Below, in pieces: positions 30,409 through 41,493 of a stretch of DNA of 64,000 bases. Within the stretch, counting starts at the first letter, position 1. Every line of letters begins with the position of its first letter. The stretch comes from Aphrocallistes beatrix (lineage: Eukaryota; Porifera; Hexactinellida; Sceptrulophora; Aphrocallistidae), in the NCBI GenBank assembly GCA_963281255.1, contig OY725493.1:3131857-3195856 (forward strand). Reading direction: 5' to 3'. Below the pieces are notes generated by a model. The model was not told where the DNA came from, searched no databases, and saw only the letters and a program-made list of their open reading frames with translations. The position numbers and the translations under genes are program-made.

Positions 30409-31748
30409 CTACGGGCGTTCAATAAGTTCTGATCATTAAGAGATAACATGACTATATTGTACAAGTACCATAATTCGCTCATAGAATATGTTTATTCTAT
30501 CAATTACCTAAAAGTCAGTTTTTATTTCATCTTGATATTACATTTACTTATTGATTTACACATTATTTTGTAAAACCGATTTTGCATACTAATCAATTAT
30601 GGCGTCATCAAAGAAGAATTCTTATATTGAGCAGATATCATACGTTAAGATTCGTACTCTGCTCGGGAAATCTGCGCACGATATACATGTTGACTTGGTG
30701 CAAGTCTACAGTATGAAAGGTGCTCTATCTTATCCTGGAGTCAGACGATGGGCCCAGCGCTTTAGGGTAGGTAGAGAGTCTGTGGAAGATGACCCTCGGG
30801 CTGGAGCACCTGTTACGGCGGTTGTCCCCAAGTATTCCAGTGCTGTTAAGGAACTCGTTGATTCAGATCCTCATATCACTGTTAAAGAGTTAGCTCATAT
30901 TATTGGGATCTCAACGGGAAGTGTTGATCACATTCTGAAGTCAAAACTCAATCTATCAAAGGTTTGTGCCCGATGGGTCCCTCATTGCTTAACAAAGGCC
31001 CAAATGGCAACCAGGGTTAGATGTTGCCGAAACCTCTTAAAATTGTATAAAGGAGCTGACACTCGCCGTTTATTTGAAGTAGTGACTGGTGATGAAACGT
31101 GGGTACAGTATAGCACACCTCTATCTAAAGAAGCGAACAAGGTGTGGAAGGAGAGTCACTCGGATCCACCAATGATCCCTAGGCCCGATTTCAGGTCATC
31201 CAAGGTGATGTACTGTATATTCTTTGATGGATATGGCCCAGTTGCTCAGATAATAGTTCCAAAAGGACAAACCATTACAGGGAATTTCTATACTAGCCAG
31301 TGTCTTCGTGAAGTTGAACAAAGACTTTTTAAACGAAGACCTAGTACGCGAGCGAAGGGGTTAAAATTATTGCACGATAATGCCCGCCCTCACAAAACCA
31401 AGCAGGTCAAAGCCAAAATTGCAAGCATGGGGATGGTTGAGCTTGAGCATCCACCCTACAGTCCAGACCTAGCTCCTTGTGACTTTTATTTATTCCCGAA
31501 GCTAAAAGAGTACCTTTCTGGCCGCCATTTCGACACAAATGCAGCACTGGGTTCGGCGATTTTCCAGTATCTAAACCTTATGCCTCCAGAGGACTATAAA
31601 AAAGTATTTGAACAATGGTTAGAACGTTTACAACGCTGTATCAATAATCGTGGGGAGTATTTTGAAAAAATAAAACATTAACAACTTGTTTATTGTGTAT
31701 TTTAAATGTTTTACAGTTTACTGATCAGAACTTATTGAACGCCCGTAG
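30409..31748 (+). mobile_element. Complete mariner with uninterrupted transposase
   Basis: The 1340-bp element has 27-bp perfect inverted ends starting CTACGGGCGTTCAATAAG and is bounded by TA at 30407-30408 and 31749-31750. The ends resemble those of the mariner at 44447 (CTAAGGGCGTTCAAAAAG), so the two are related subfamilies. Confidence 0.95.
30599..31681 (+). CDS. Mariner transposase, intact reading frame
   Basis: A 360-residue frame with no stops, close to the usual 345-360 for mariner. Residues 1-120 hold two helix-turn-helix segments (VRRWAQRFRVGRESVEDD; VKELAHIIGISTGSVDHIL) that bind the inverted ends. The linker WVPHCL (usual WVPHEL) is at about residue 129. Catalytic residues: Asp in VVTGDETWVQY (about 164), Asp in LLHDNARPH (about 258) and Asp in YSPDLAPCDFYLFPKLK, with 34 residues between the last two, giving DD34D. 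The enzyme cuts and pastes DNA at TA. It starts 190 bp inside the left end. Intactness and perfect ends suggest recent arrival; activity is not shown by sequence alone. Confidence 0.95.
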   Translation: MASSKKNSYIEQISYVKIRTLLGKSAHDIHVDLVQVYSMKGALSYPGVRRWAQRFRVGRESVEDDPRAGAPVTAVVPKYSSAVKELVDSDPHITVKELAHIIGISTGSVDHILKSKLNLSKVCARWVPHCLTKAQMATRVRCCRNLLKLYKGADTRRLFEVVTGDETWVQYSTPLSKEANKVWKESHSDPPMIPRPDFRSSKVMYCIFFDGYGPVAQIIVPKGQTITGNFYTSQCLREVEQRLFKRRPSTRAKGLKLLHDNARPHKTKQVKAKIASMGMVELEHPPYSPDLAPCDFYLFPKLKEYLSGRHFDTNAALGSAIFQYLNLMPPEDYKKVFEQWLERLQRCINNRGEYFEKIKH

Positions 31749-31789
31749 TATATACACATTAATCGAGTTTTAATAGTACGGATATATAT

Positions 31790-32203
31790 TACCAAGCATT
31801 AAAACTCGAGTAATGTCTATATATATATATATCTGTAACGAATTGATTGAAGAAACTGCCGGGCGCAGAAAGCTGATTTTTGGTATGTGGAAGTCTTTTG
31901 GCTATGGCTCCACTAAGTTCTGAGCTTAGACCAAAATGTTGACTCATCATGGAATTATGGCGTCATTGTTACCTTTTTTATAATTAGAAATTTCAGTTTT
32001 TCCACTATAACTCAACGATTTTAGGTGATAGAAGGCTGAAATTTTTAAAAATATGTATATTAATATACCTTACATATGATGCAACTATCGTCAAAAAATG
32101 ATGACTCCTCACTCTGTTATGACGTCATCATTACGCATTAAAATTGACAAATTTGGTGATTTTTCGAGCGATATCGATTATAACAGTAAGACAGACGCTT
32201 GTA
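31790..32203 (+). repeat. Family H repeat with shortened 3' end
   Basis: It runs from GCATTAAAACTCGAG through a TA microsatellite and ATTATGGCGTCATTG to AACAGTAAGACAGACG, then jumps straight to CTTGTATA. The GC-rich hairpin tail is deleted. Its AP-1 site is changed to TGACTCC. Confidence 0.75.
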
Positions 32204-32207
32204 TATA

Positions 32208-33545
32208 CAGTCTGTCAAGTATTTATTTAGAAAATCCACTTTTATAGTAAACCTTATAGCTGTCCATAGCAGTTTATTGTACTTATTCCAACAGTTTGAG
32301 CTGGAATTTTAGAGTATATTCTTTAGGCTTTCATAGTATATTAGAGCATTTTGTTAAATTCAGTCTCATTATTCTTGCTATATTATAGTGACGTCATCAT
32401 TATTTCTATTTTTAGCTTTCTTGTACTTTATCGGGTGTTTAAACTATTTCTTTCATAGGATTAGACTGATTTAATGCCTCAATTAGCTAAAAGTGAAGAA
32501 ATCGAGAAATATCTAAGATTCTCTTCGCTTACATGTCCTCAAATTTCAAAAAAAGTTGCTGTAAGCCTTACCACAGTGTACAACGTTAAGAGGCGGGTTA
32601 AAAATGGGTCAAGTCTTCGCCATAACCTTGGCGCTGGGAGACTAAGTACCCTACGAAATTCAATAAAAAGGAATATTAGTGCCTATATTAGACATAAACT
32701 CCACTTATCTCTTCGCTGTATCGCTTCGAATCTTCAACCAAGTGTCTCACATGAGACTGTACGAAGTAGCCTACGGGATATGAACTACAGTAAACCCTAC
32801 CCTACTCGATCTCCACTGCTTACGGAGAATCATAAAACAATGCGCGTGAAATGGGCTAAAAAGTTCAGATACCCCAAGAACCAGTCGGCCAAAACCATTC
32901 TTGTTGACGAAATGTCGGTTTGGCTTTCGAAAGGGAAAATTAGGATGTGGACAAAAAAAGGCCAAAAAAGAATCAGTCCTACCACTAAACATTCCCCGAA
33001 GATAAATGTCTGGGCTGCTTTCTGCTCAATGGGAGTTTTCCCAATTTGCATTTTTAAGGAGAATATGGATAGCAGATTGTTTATCCAAATAATGGAGGGG
33101 TATTTGCTAACGCAGGCGAACGTATTTTTTGAGAGCAACTGGAGATTAGCCATGGACAACGATCCAAAGCACACTTCGCGGCTAATCCGTGATTGGATTG
33201 CGTCTAATGTCCCTAAAAGGATACCTTCACAGAGCCCCGATTTAAATCCGATCGAGAATCTGTTTGTTGGGTAAAGCAAAAACTAACGAAAAAAGGACCA
33301 AAATCGATGAAAAAATTAAAATCTATGGTGGAAGAAATTTGGGGACTTGTAGGACCAGAGTTTCTGAAACCATTTGGGAGTCAATGCCACACCGTTGCAA
33401 AATGGTAATAGATTCTAATGGGAACTCAATCGATTATTGATATTTGAATATTTTTGAATAATTTTAGGTAGTATAATTTTCCCTAGGGTATAGAACACCA
33501 TAATTATATATAATCTAAAATTCTAAATAATTACTTGACAGACTG
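32208..33545 (+). mobile_element. Tc1-like element, complete
   Basis: The 1338-bp element has inverted ends of about 25 bp beginning CAGTCTGTCAAGTA and TA dinucleotides on both sides (32206-32207, 33546-33547). It sits just beyond the shortened family H copy. Confidence 0.9.
32474..33408 (+). pseudogene. Tc1-like transposase with one frameshift
   Basis: MPQLAKSEEIEKYLRFSSL opens a paired-type DNA-binding region with two helix-turn-helix segments (ISKKVAVSLTTVYNVKRRV; LRCIASNLQPSVSHETVRS). Catalytic blocks: TILVDEMSVWLS (first Asp), WRLAMDNDPKHTSRLI (second Asp) and PSQSPDLNPIENLF (Glu). There are 32 residues between the last two, two fewer than the Tc1 norm of 34. At 33265 the frame breaks: FVG and a stop replace a WVKQKLTKKG-type continuation, which resumes in the next frame (WVKQKLTKKGPKSMKKLKSM, CHTVAKW) to a stop at 33408. 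A single small indel would account for it. Confidence 0.8.
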
Positions 33546-33574
33546 TATGTAACAGTCAATATGTGTAATCAGTT

Positions 33575-33712
33575 ATTTCATGAAAAGCCAAGTGATTTCA
33601 CGAAATTACTAAGCTTTTCGTGAAAAAACCCACACTCATTTCACGAAATGCATACGTAGTAATTTCATGAGATCACTAGGCCTTTCATGAAATCCTTTAT
33701 TTCACAATCTGT
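33575..33712. repeat. Array of TTTCRTGAAA palindromes
   Basis: Six copies of TTTCATGAAA, TTTCACGAAA or TTTCGTGAAA-type decamers, one carrying a mismatch, occur in 130 bp with variable spacers. It lies right after the Tc1-like element. It resembles the TTTGATCAAA array at 8316 in design but not in sequence. Confidence 0.65.
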
Positions 33713-33724
33713 CTATAACATACT

Positions 33725-34072
33725 TGTGTATATATATATATAAATATAAATATATATATATAGAGAGAGATATATATATATATATATATCTGCAAACGAA
33801 TTGATTGAATAAACTGCTAGGCAGAGAAGCTGATTTAAGGCATGTTGGAGTATTTTGGCTATGGCTCCAATAAGTTCTGACCTCAGATCAAAATGTCGAT
33901 TCATCATGGAATTATGACGTCAATGTAATCTTTTTTTATAATTAGAAATTACAATTTTTCAAATATAACTCATCCATTTTAGGTAATAGAAGGCTGAAAA
34001 TTTAATAGTATGTGTATATTTTATATATCTCAAATATGATACAAATCTCATCAAAAAAGATAACTCATCACT
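33725..34072 (+). repeat. Family H repeat, 5' half with long TA microsatellite
   Basis: A 60-bp TA-rich stretch with GAGAGAGA is followed by AACGAATTGATTGAAT and the usual middle, breaking off at AAGATAACTCATCACTGA. From 34073 to 34850 the intron is AT-rich with nothing recognised, apart from weak foldback-family words (TATTGCGCAATCACATGATG) near 34563. Confidence 0.7.
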
Positions 34073-34849
34073 GACAATCAGAATCCATGAATGCAACCTT
34101 TTAATCTTTTAGGTTTTCTTTATTTAAAAATATTCTATTATTTATTTCAGACTAAGCAATGCAATTCTATTGTTTAAAGATTAACATTAATTATACCATA
34201 AACTAGTGTGAGATTATGAAAAAGATAAAATTCAAATTCAATTGATACGAGTACACAACAAATGAACGGATTAATATTTGCTACTATTAATATAGAACTG
34301 AATAGTATTACACAATATTACTGAAAAAGATTAGTATGTTTATTTATATATACCATAAAAGAATAAAACTATGCAGATTTTTCGTGATAATTTCGCAATA
34401 AAAAAGATATAAAAAGTCAGAATGATTATGCTCACTATACACTTTTTGGACTTTTGGGATTTGTCCTTTCTATTGTTGCCCTATCAAAAATTAAAACATT
34501 AGAGATGCAGATAACGAAGTTTAAAATGGGCTAGAACAGCAGCATTTTATTCTAAAAAGAGCATATTGCGCAATCACATGATGACATTTAAAATTTTCAT
34601 ATGGTATAATAAATATATAATGTCTATTGTATACGTCTTTTGATTTATCGGTCTAATTAAACTTTGAATTGTGTCAAAACTGGGCTTTTATTTTCATGCC
34701 TTCTCGGTTACATACAACACGCCCATGTATTAAGTAGGTCATGTTCCTAAGTTTATGAAGTCCAATTTTCGTAGTTTCCTTGTATTTAATCGGAAAATTT
34801 TGACCCAATATTCTTTCTCAATTAATCTATGAAAAATGTATGAAAAATT

Positions 34850-35010
34850 GTAAGTATGTGAAACAATATAAACTAACAATGATACTTATCCTATATTATA
34901 CACTGCATTTAATCGTAGCCAATTTTATTTCAAACATTATGGTTTGATTACAAAATAGACTTGTGAGGTAAAATTTGTACCGTAAATAGGCTATAGTTAC
35001 GTAGGCTGTG
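34850..35010 (-). mobile_element. Left terminus of the THAP/integrase composite, copy 3
   Basis: On the minus strand from 35010: CACAGCCTACGTAACTATAG, then CACAAGTCTATTTTG, ACCATAATGTTTGAAAT and TATAGGATAAGTATC. This equals 1120-1184 joined to 2346-2430 of copy 1 without the MULE. It ends before the THAP exon. Confidence 0.7.
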
Positions 35011-35088
35011 GGGGATATCAATTGAACGCCTACAGTTCTTACTTAAAGGAGTATAAGTTGGGGATATATAACCTCGAAATAATAGAAA

Positions 35089-36089
35089 CAAGCGCATTTC
35101 GCTTGCTTGCGCTGCTGGCGGACACTTTGTCTCGACCGGAGGCGCCCTTTGGACGCCTGGGGTCGAATTGATTAATTAAAAGGGAGATAGCATCTGTAAA
35201 CACGTCCTACTGTTATAATCGATATCGTAAGAAAAATCACCAAATTTGACAGTTTCTAAATTTTTCATTGTAATGAAGACGTCATAACAGAGTGATGAGT
35301 CATCATTTTTTGATGATTGTTATATTATATCTGAGATATATTAATATACACATTATATTAAAATTTCAGCCTTCTATCACCTAAAATGGCAGAGTTATAG
35401 TCAAAAAACGGAAATTTCTAATTATAAAAAAGTGCAATGACGTCATAACTCCATGAGGAGTAGACATTTTCGTTTGAGGTCAGAAATTAGTGGAGCCATA
35501 GCCAAAAGACTCCCACATACCAAAAATCAGCTTTATGTGCCTAGTAGTTTCTTTAATCAATTTGTCACAAATATATATACACTGCCTGAACATAAGTATT
35601 CGTACACCCCATAATTCCCCATACAAATAGTTATAATACTGATTTATTTAGCGAGTCAAGGTATTTAATTGGTAAGAGATACGCTTAATTTAACTTCAAA
35701 TTCGAATTCTCCATATTCGAATTACACACTTTTTAATCTTTCAACTTGTTTACACCCTCACAAGGTTAAAATTTTTCAAACTGTGACACCTCATACCACC
35801 AATGCCATCATATACAATGGTGATCACTCGCGACATGTGGTATAGGAAAGCAAATGCTGAAAATATTTAATCTTGAAGAAGAGTAATTAAGTTGAAAACT
35901 CATTAAGTGAGTAATTTGAATGTGGAGAATTCGAATTTGAAGTTAAATTAAGTGTATCTCTTACCAATTAAATACCTTGACTCGCTAAATAAATCAGTAT
36001 TATAACTATTTGTATGGGGAATTATGGGGTGTACGAATACTTTTGTCCAGGCAGTGTATATATATATTTACACATTAATTGAGTTTTAA
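35089..36089 (-). repeat. Family H repeat split by a MITE
   Basis: The minus-strand copy runs from a 5' end AACTCAATTAATGTG near 36089 to CTTG at 35089. Its microsatellite holds the MITE at 35580-36056. TGAGTCA and one TGACGTCA are intact; the arms are decayed. Confidence 0.75.
35580..36056. mobile_element. CACTGCCT MITE with long inverted ends
   Basis: A 477-bp element between TA dinucleotides has inverted ends of about 155 bp starting CACTGCCTGAACATAAG and CACTGCCTGGACAAAAG. The arms are nearly identical through TATTTAGCGAGTCAAGG. TA targets and CACTG ends point to a Tc1/mariner-derived MITE. Older copies lie at 54695-55098 and 27958-27983. Confidence 0.85.
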
Positions 36090-36094
36090 TGCTA

Positions 36095-37930
36095 GTGACC
36101 TCAAAGTTCTATTACGTTATATGACTACTTTCATAATCTAGAAGTATAGTTCAAAACTTAGTAGCTACTTTACTTTCAGTTTGGAAAAGGCAAATTATAA
36201 GCATATCAGCTTACAAATTTTAGAATAACAAAGGTAGTTACTATTAAATTGCATTTTTTCGCTTCCATTATTTATAATACAACCAATACTATTTTTCTCA
36301 ATTACTCTATACAATGCTCTCTTCTTGCCAAATTTTTTATAATCTGTCATTATGTATGCTGAACGCCGATTTTTCGGGATTTTCACGAAATTTCTAAAAT
36401 AATTCACACTAATTCGTGAAACAAAATTTTAAATAGAAAATCGGCTTCGTTAGATATGTAATTCATCACCTATTACATGTTTTTGGAAAGTTTTAACTCT
36501 ATATCTCAAACCTTCTCTTGTAGAAATATTTTTTAGCTATTCATTATTGGCATTAGAAGATATACGAGAAAACGGATGACAAATCAAATTATATTTTCAG
36601 GATGAAAAAAATGTTAAGAACAATGTAAATGAGCTATTAAGGATAAATAAAAGCATTCATGAGCATTTATACAGATGAATTAGATCTATTCCAAACAAAA
36701 TAGCAAAAGTATACTGAAAATCCACAAATTTCCTTGAGCCCACTAATTAAAAAATCTAAACTTGCATTCCATAGGATGTATTGCAATTATTATAAAAGAA
36801 TCATATATGTACCCTCATAAAAAGTATATTAGGAAGTGAGAACTAAGAATTTGGGCTTATATTTACAGAAATAGAGAGATATATCTTTTTGGACCCTAAA
36901 TGGGGGGTTTTGACCGAATATGGGAGATCCAAGGCCAGAACTTTCAAAATATTCATCAAAAGTTCTCCAATTTTTCTGTATACATTATTAACTACAATTT
37001 TATTCATTATTTACCATAATAGCCACATTTGGATACATTTTTCATGATTCGATTCACCATTTTCTAAAATATTCAAAGTTCTCCATATAATTTGTATTAC
37101 AATAAAATCAATGAAAAGTCGAGAAATATCTATTTTTTGACAAAGAGATTGTTGAGGAACCTATATATTATCATATATATACTTTCATTTAAGATTATAA
37201 TATATTGTATATCTTCAATAGTTTTTAATATGACATTGGCCTCTTTTTGGGACCATAGAGAGGTATTATGCCCGAACTTTACCTATAATAAGCAATAACT
37301 TACGAACAAATGGTCGGATCTGAACAATCTTTATTTTAAAATAATCAGAATTTTATTTTAGATACAATTGTGCTAAATAGCTGATTTCACACTGGCCATG
37401 TCCAGGGGCGGTTCCAGGGGGGGCCTCCGGGGCATTTGCCCCTGGTATGATTCTGCGGCCCCGGATTTCATTCGACAACCTAAGCCAAAATCATAGTACG
37501 GTCCCGGATATTTTTTCTTTGGCCCCGCTTCGCCCCGGTTTGGAAAATTCCTATGACCGCCCCTGGCCATGCCCCGAGCATTTTAGAAATAAAGTCCCTT
37601 ATAAATATATTTTGATTGGATTTAATATGCCTTTTTCCTTAATCATTATTGTTTTATAATCACTAAAGGGGCCAAAACAATTTTGAGGTCTATATCATTA
37701 AAAAATATCAAATAAGCAAGAAACTAATTGATGGCGCCGAAAAACAATCAATAATTTTTCAGTTTTTAGTAACGTTGAACTTTACGGGGTTAACTTATAA
37801 AAGTCAAAATAAATACAGTCCAAATAGTAAGATTAGATGGTAGACCACTCAGTGAGATAATGAAATTGACAATAAAAAATTTGCCACTTTTTTTTACTTC
37901 AGGCAATGTTTTTCGAGGGCACTAGCGATA
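36095..37930. repeat. Dispersed long repeat, copy A
   Basis: Its ends match 57140-57195 plus 58425-59095 (for example TTCTATTACGTTATATGACT, GCATATCAGCTTACA, GATTAGATGGTAGACC). The centre (36515-37680) is absent there but similar to 51470-51990. No coding frame. It holds a hAT MITE at 37403-37565. It may be a large non-autonomous transposon whose ends I could not define. Confidence 0.5.
37403..37565. mobile_element. Small hAT MITE, CAGGGGCGG ends
   Basis: The 163-bp GC-rich insertion has ends CAGGGGCGGTTCCAGG and the inverse CCTATGACCGCCCCTG. Flanks GCCATGTC and GCCATGCC form an 8-bp duplication with one change. The base composition contrasts sharply with its surroundings. Confidence 0.8.
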
Positions 37931-38860
37931 ATAGTAAGGATATACTCCACTCAAATTAAGTAATGCTAGAATCTAATGCATATTCCAAATGTCAGCACAA
38001 TATCACTTAAAATGAGTTATCAATGAGCAACCTTCCCTGGAGGGGACTAGGGAAAATTCTATATACTTCCGCTAATGTTTAAATTTAGGGTTCGTGAGAA
38101 AGAAAATTCATAAATCGAAAAATAATATGCAAATATTATATAGTTAGCTGTAGCCTCTCAAGATAATTTCATTTAAAAATAAAGACTGGAAAAAAATGCC
38201 AGAAAATCAGAGTAAAAGTTGCGGGAAAAATTAAATTCGCCTGATTCAGGGCCTCGTTTGACAATAACCTCCTATACATTCGACCCAGGTTTCCAGAAGA
38301 ATACCTAATTTTTTCTCTCTTCTATATACATTGGGAACTTGAATCAAATGCCAAAACCACTGCCCCAACAATGCAAGCGGAGTCATAGCCAGCGACTGGA
38401 CTATATACTACGTATCGGATCTATCATCTTTCGAAAACACAATCACTACACTAAATGATCTTGAAGGATTATAAAATATAACGAAACCAAGATTAAAATT
38501 TCAAACTGTACAAAATATTATTAGCAATGAAGCAAATAAAAACGTATAATCCCAGTCAGAAAATATGGCTACTTTACCGCTGATACACCTTCTAAAATCG
38601 GGGAGAACCATGTCTCGTTAAGATCGTGCTCAAACTCACCATAGCTAAGATCGAATTTAAGTTATCTAAATTCTCAGTGATTACGCCGCGTTTGAAGTTA
38701 AATTGGTCTAAACTAAATTGAAGTCAGGTTCTTAACTTTCTTACGCGAACAATCTTATGGTATTGATAAAACTTAAAATTAGATATAGTCATACAGGAGA
38801 AAAATCTAATCTACATACATGTAAATACATAAATACATGCATATTCATAGTACACATTGA
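37931..38860. other. Intron sequence without recognised content
   Basis: Apart from a trace of a family H 5' end (TAGTAAGGATA near 37933) I see no gene or repeat. Base composition is like the rest of the intron. Confidence 0.4.
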
Positions 38861-38945
38861 ATTGTACAGCGCACTTGAACATAGTACGTAATATGGAATC
38901 TAAAATTATAAATGTATATACTATTATATTATTATTAAGTAGGGA
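38860..38945 (+). mobile_element. LINE 3' tail fragment
   Basis: GCGCACTTGAACATAGTACG, ATATGGAATCTAAAAT and TATTATTATTAAG match the terminal part of the LINE tails at 430-500 and 46020-46070. It lies about 50 bp inside intron 2 from the donor of exon 2. Confidence 0.55.
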
Positions 38946-38996
38946 ATCAGAAATCAATACATTCATGTTTTTGAAGGAAAATAATTATCGAAATAC

Positions 38997-39353
38997 CTGA
39001 TGGCTGGCACCGATTCGTATTTCTCCTTTAAAATCTGAGAGCCTCCTAGTTATTGGATCAAATCCCAAAATACAAAAGAAATTGTCATCTTTCTTCGTAA
39101 AATCCTTCAGATCTAAAATTTCTGAAAGAGGTAATACATTACATTTCCCACGAAAAAGGGACACAGATGTAATATTACAACAATCGACATTCGAATTTAA
39201 ACCAGAACGAAATAATTCTCGAGATCTTACTTGTTTATCTATCAAACTATGAGAAATCGTTTCCTCCAGATTATCAGCCTGTAAACAACGATCTTGAACT
39301 AAACTATCGAGTACAGAAGCTGGAACTTCTGATGGTCTATAATACCATTGGAT
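38997..39353 (-). CDS. RERE: RERE/atrophin homologue, coding exon 2 (rest of BAH domain)
   Basis: This exon encodes residues 140-258. It follows an acceptor TTTTTATTAG and ends in CAG before GTATTT, 357 nt in all, phase 0 at both ends. The protein begins IQWYYRPSEVPASVLDSLVQ and continues with RSRELFRS, SLFRGKCNVLPLSEI, FFCILGFDP and GEIRIGASHQ. The same blocks occur in the same order in the vertebrate RERE BAH domain (WYYRQSEVP, NRELF, ALRGKCN, FFYILGYNPETRRL, GEIRVGPSHQ). Neighbouring sequence on both sides is repeats with no other plausible exon. The intron to exon 1 is 16,481 bp and the intron to exon 3 is 33,083 bp. No stop or frameshift is present, so the gene looks functional here. Residue numbering assumes exon 1 carries the true start. 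Confidence 0.9.
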
Positions 39354-39837
39354 CTAATAAAAATATTTCATAAAAGGGAGACAAGAATAATAAACTTACA
39401 AATCCTGAGAATAAAATACGAGGGGTGATTCTGCAGGGTTTGATCTAGAAAAATCGACAAAGGGGGGGACAAAACAGCACAAAGATAATTTTAGGGGGCA
39501 TATATTTTAGGACAGTGTACGTGAAGGGTCGAATGCATTCTACACAATGGGTAAACATCAATACAATGTTTCCAAACTTTAATGAACTTTGAAAAATCAG
39601 TATATCAATCACAATCACCATAATTTAAGTAGAAATAAGTTTCTCTCAGATGAAGATGGTAAACTCATTTACGAAACCGATTAAGTGATAGCAGCCTTTG
39701 TCTCCATAATGAAAATAGCATTAGAATCACCATACGCAATGACAGATAGTATCCTTGAAATATTTAAAGACATATGGAATAAGAAGGGAAGAATAATTTG
39801 TACTTAAGGACAGCTGATATTTTGATGTGCATTTTCA

Positions 39838-40759
39838 TCCTTACTTTAAAACTCTATTAATGTTTATTTGTGTATATACAGTCGAACCTGCTATAACGGC
39901 CACTCTATATAACGGTCACCTGTCTATAGCGGTCACCAATGAACAGTCCCGTCCGAAATTCTATAATATTGAACCTGTGTATAGCGGCCACCCGTTTGTA
40001 GTCCCTTACTGACCCTAAAACTGTGTATAACGGCCATAACCTGTCTATAATGGCCACTACCTGTCTATAACGACCATCACCTTTTTCACACTTTTATGTG
40101 TTTATGACAGTACCTGTTACGAACGATAAACTAGTTTCATGTAATTACTCCAAGTAATAGATTTCTAAAAGCTTGATATTTATTTCACTACGTTGATACC
40201 TTTTGGGGATTAAGACAATTACCTGTATATAACGGCCAATTTTGTCCAGTCCCTTGGGTGGCCGTTATATACAGGTTCTACTGTATATATAAATATCTAT
40301 GTAACGAATTGATTGAAGAAACTGCCAGGCACAGAAGGCTGATTTTTGGCATGTAGGAGTTTTTGGTTATGGCTCCACAAAGTTCTGAGTTCAGACGAAA
40401 ATGTGGAATTATGACGCGTCATTGTCACATTTTTAAAAGTTAAGCAATACAGTTATTCGAGCATAATTCAGCTATTATAGGAGATAGAAGGCTGAAATTT
40501 TAATAGAATGTGTATATTAACATTCTTCACATATGATACAACTATCATCCAAAAATGATGACTCATCACTCTGTTATGACGTCAACATTACGCATCAAAA
40601 ATTTAAAAATTGACAAATTTGTTGATTTTTCGAGTAATATCGATTTTAACAGTAAGACAGACGTATTTAGAGATGTTATCCCCCTTATTACTAATCAATG
40701 TGATCCCAGGCGCCCAAATGGCGCCCAGCCGCGCAGCGCAAACAAGCGAAGCGCGCTTG
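39838..40759 (+). repeat. Family H repeat split by a pogo-like MITE
   Basis: Start TCCTTACTTTAAAACTC after A; end GCGCGCTTG before T. TGACTCA and TGACGTCA lie at 40559-40581. The arms are missing (GGCGCCCAGCCGCG). Its microsatellite is interrupted at 39879-40283. Confidence 0.8.
39879..40283. mobile_element. pogo/Tigger-like MITE, copy 2
   Basis: A 405-bp element between TA dinucleotides with ends CAGTCGAACCTGCTATAACG and CAGTAGAACCTGTATATAAC. It is the inverse of the copy at 13524-13966 and shares its internal GACCGTTATAGACAGGT-type words. Confidence 0.8.
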
Positions 40760-41493
40760 TATTAATAAACACATAAATGACTATTGATTTTGCTAACTAA
40801 TTCCGGTTAAGTAAGAAATGCGGAGTCCATGCTATAAATAGAATTGCCCCAGGGTCATCGTCGGGTTTAAATACATTCAAATATTCACTAAACAATTACA
40901 ACACCAGGGGGGGATGCCCCACTCGCATCCTCTTAAAATAAAAACATGGGTAAATGAAAGATTCAGGCCTGACATGGAAGGAGATAGTTTATTCTCAAAA
41001 TGAGATTCTATTTTTCAATATATAGCCAAGTAAATCTCTATAAGTGGGGAAGTCAGAATTGAGTCTAAAATTTGGGAATTTACTTCAACACTGAATCGAA
41101 TAAGAAATAACATTCAGATAATGATATGAGATAATATCAAACCAACTACAGGAGACATCACAGCTTCCAAACCTTCTTTACTATAGGCCTACTGTTCTCC
41201 TCCTTCTCCAGGTAGGCCTATTCCTCCACTCAGCTCGCACACTCCTACTATAAATAGGATGAAGTCAGCTGATTTTCCATCTTCATATTCTCGCTCTCAT
41301 CTTCTTCCACTCCACCACAGCTTCCAAAACGTCTATACTATAGGCCTACTGTTCTCCTCCCCCTCGCTCGCTGCGCTCGCTCAGGGAGACAGGTACACTG
41401 CACCTGGACCACTTACCATCCCTTAATCACATCTGTAACTCTATCTTTCATTCGCTCCTTCCTCATTCTTATCCTCATCATTCTCCATCCCTC

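Larger units (their letters stand above)
30147..31782 (-). repeat. Family H repeat split by mariner
   Basis: The minus-strand copy runs from its 5' end (31782, CCGTACTATTAAAACTCG) to CTTG at 30147. The mariner at 30409-31748 sits in its TA microsatellite. The core is shortened, lacking the segment from the first to the second CRE motif. Confidence 0.8.

Noticed and set aside
32830-33279. 149-codon minus-strand frame
   Set aside because: Antisense of the Tc1-like transposase core.
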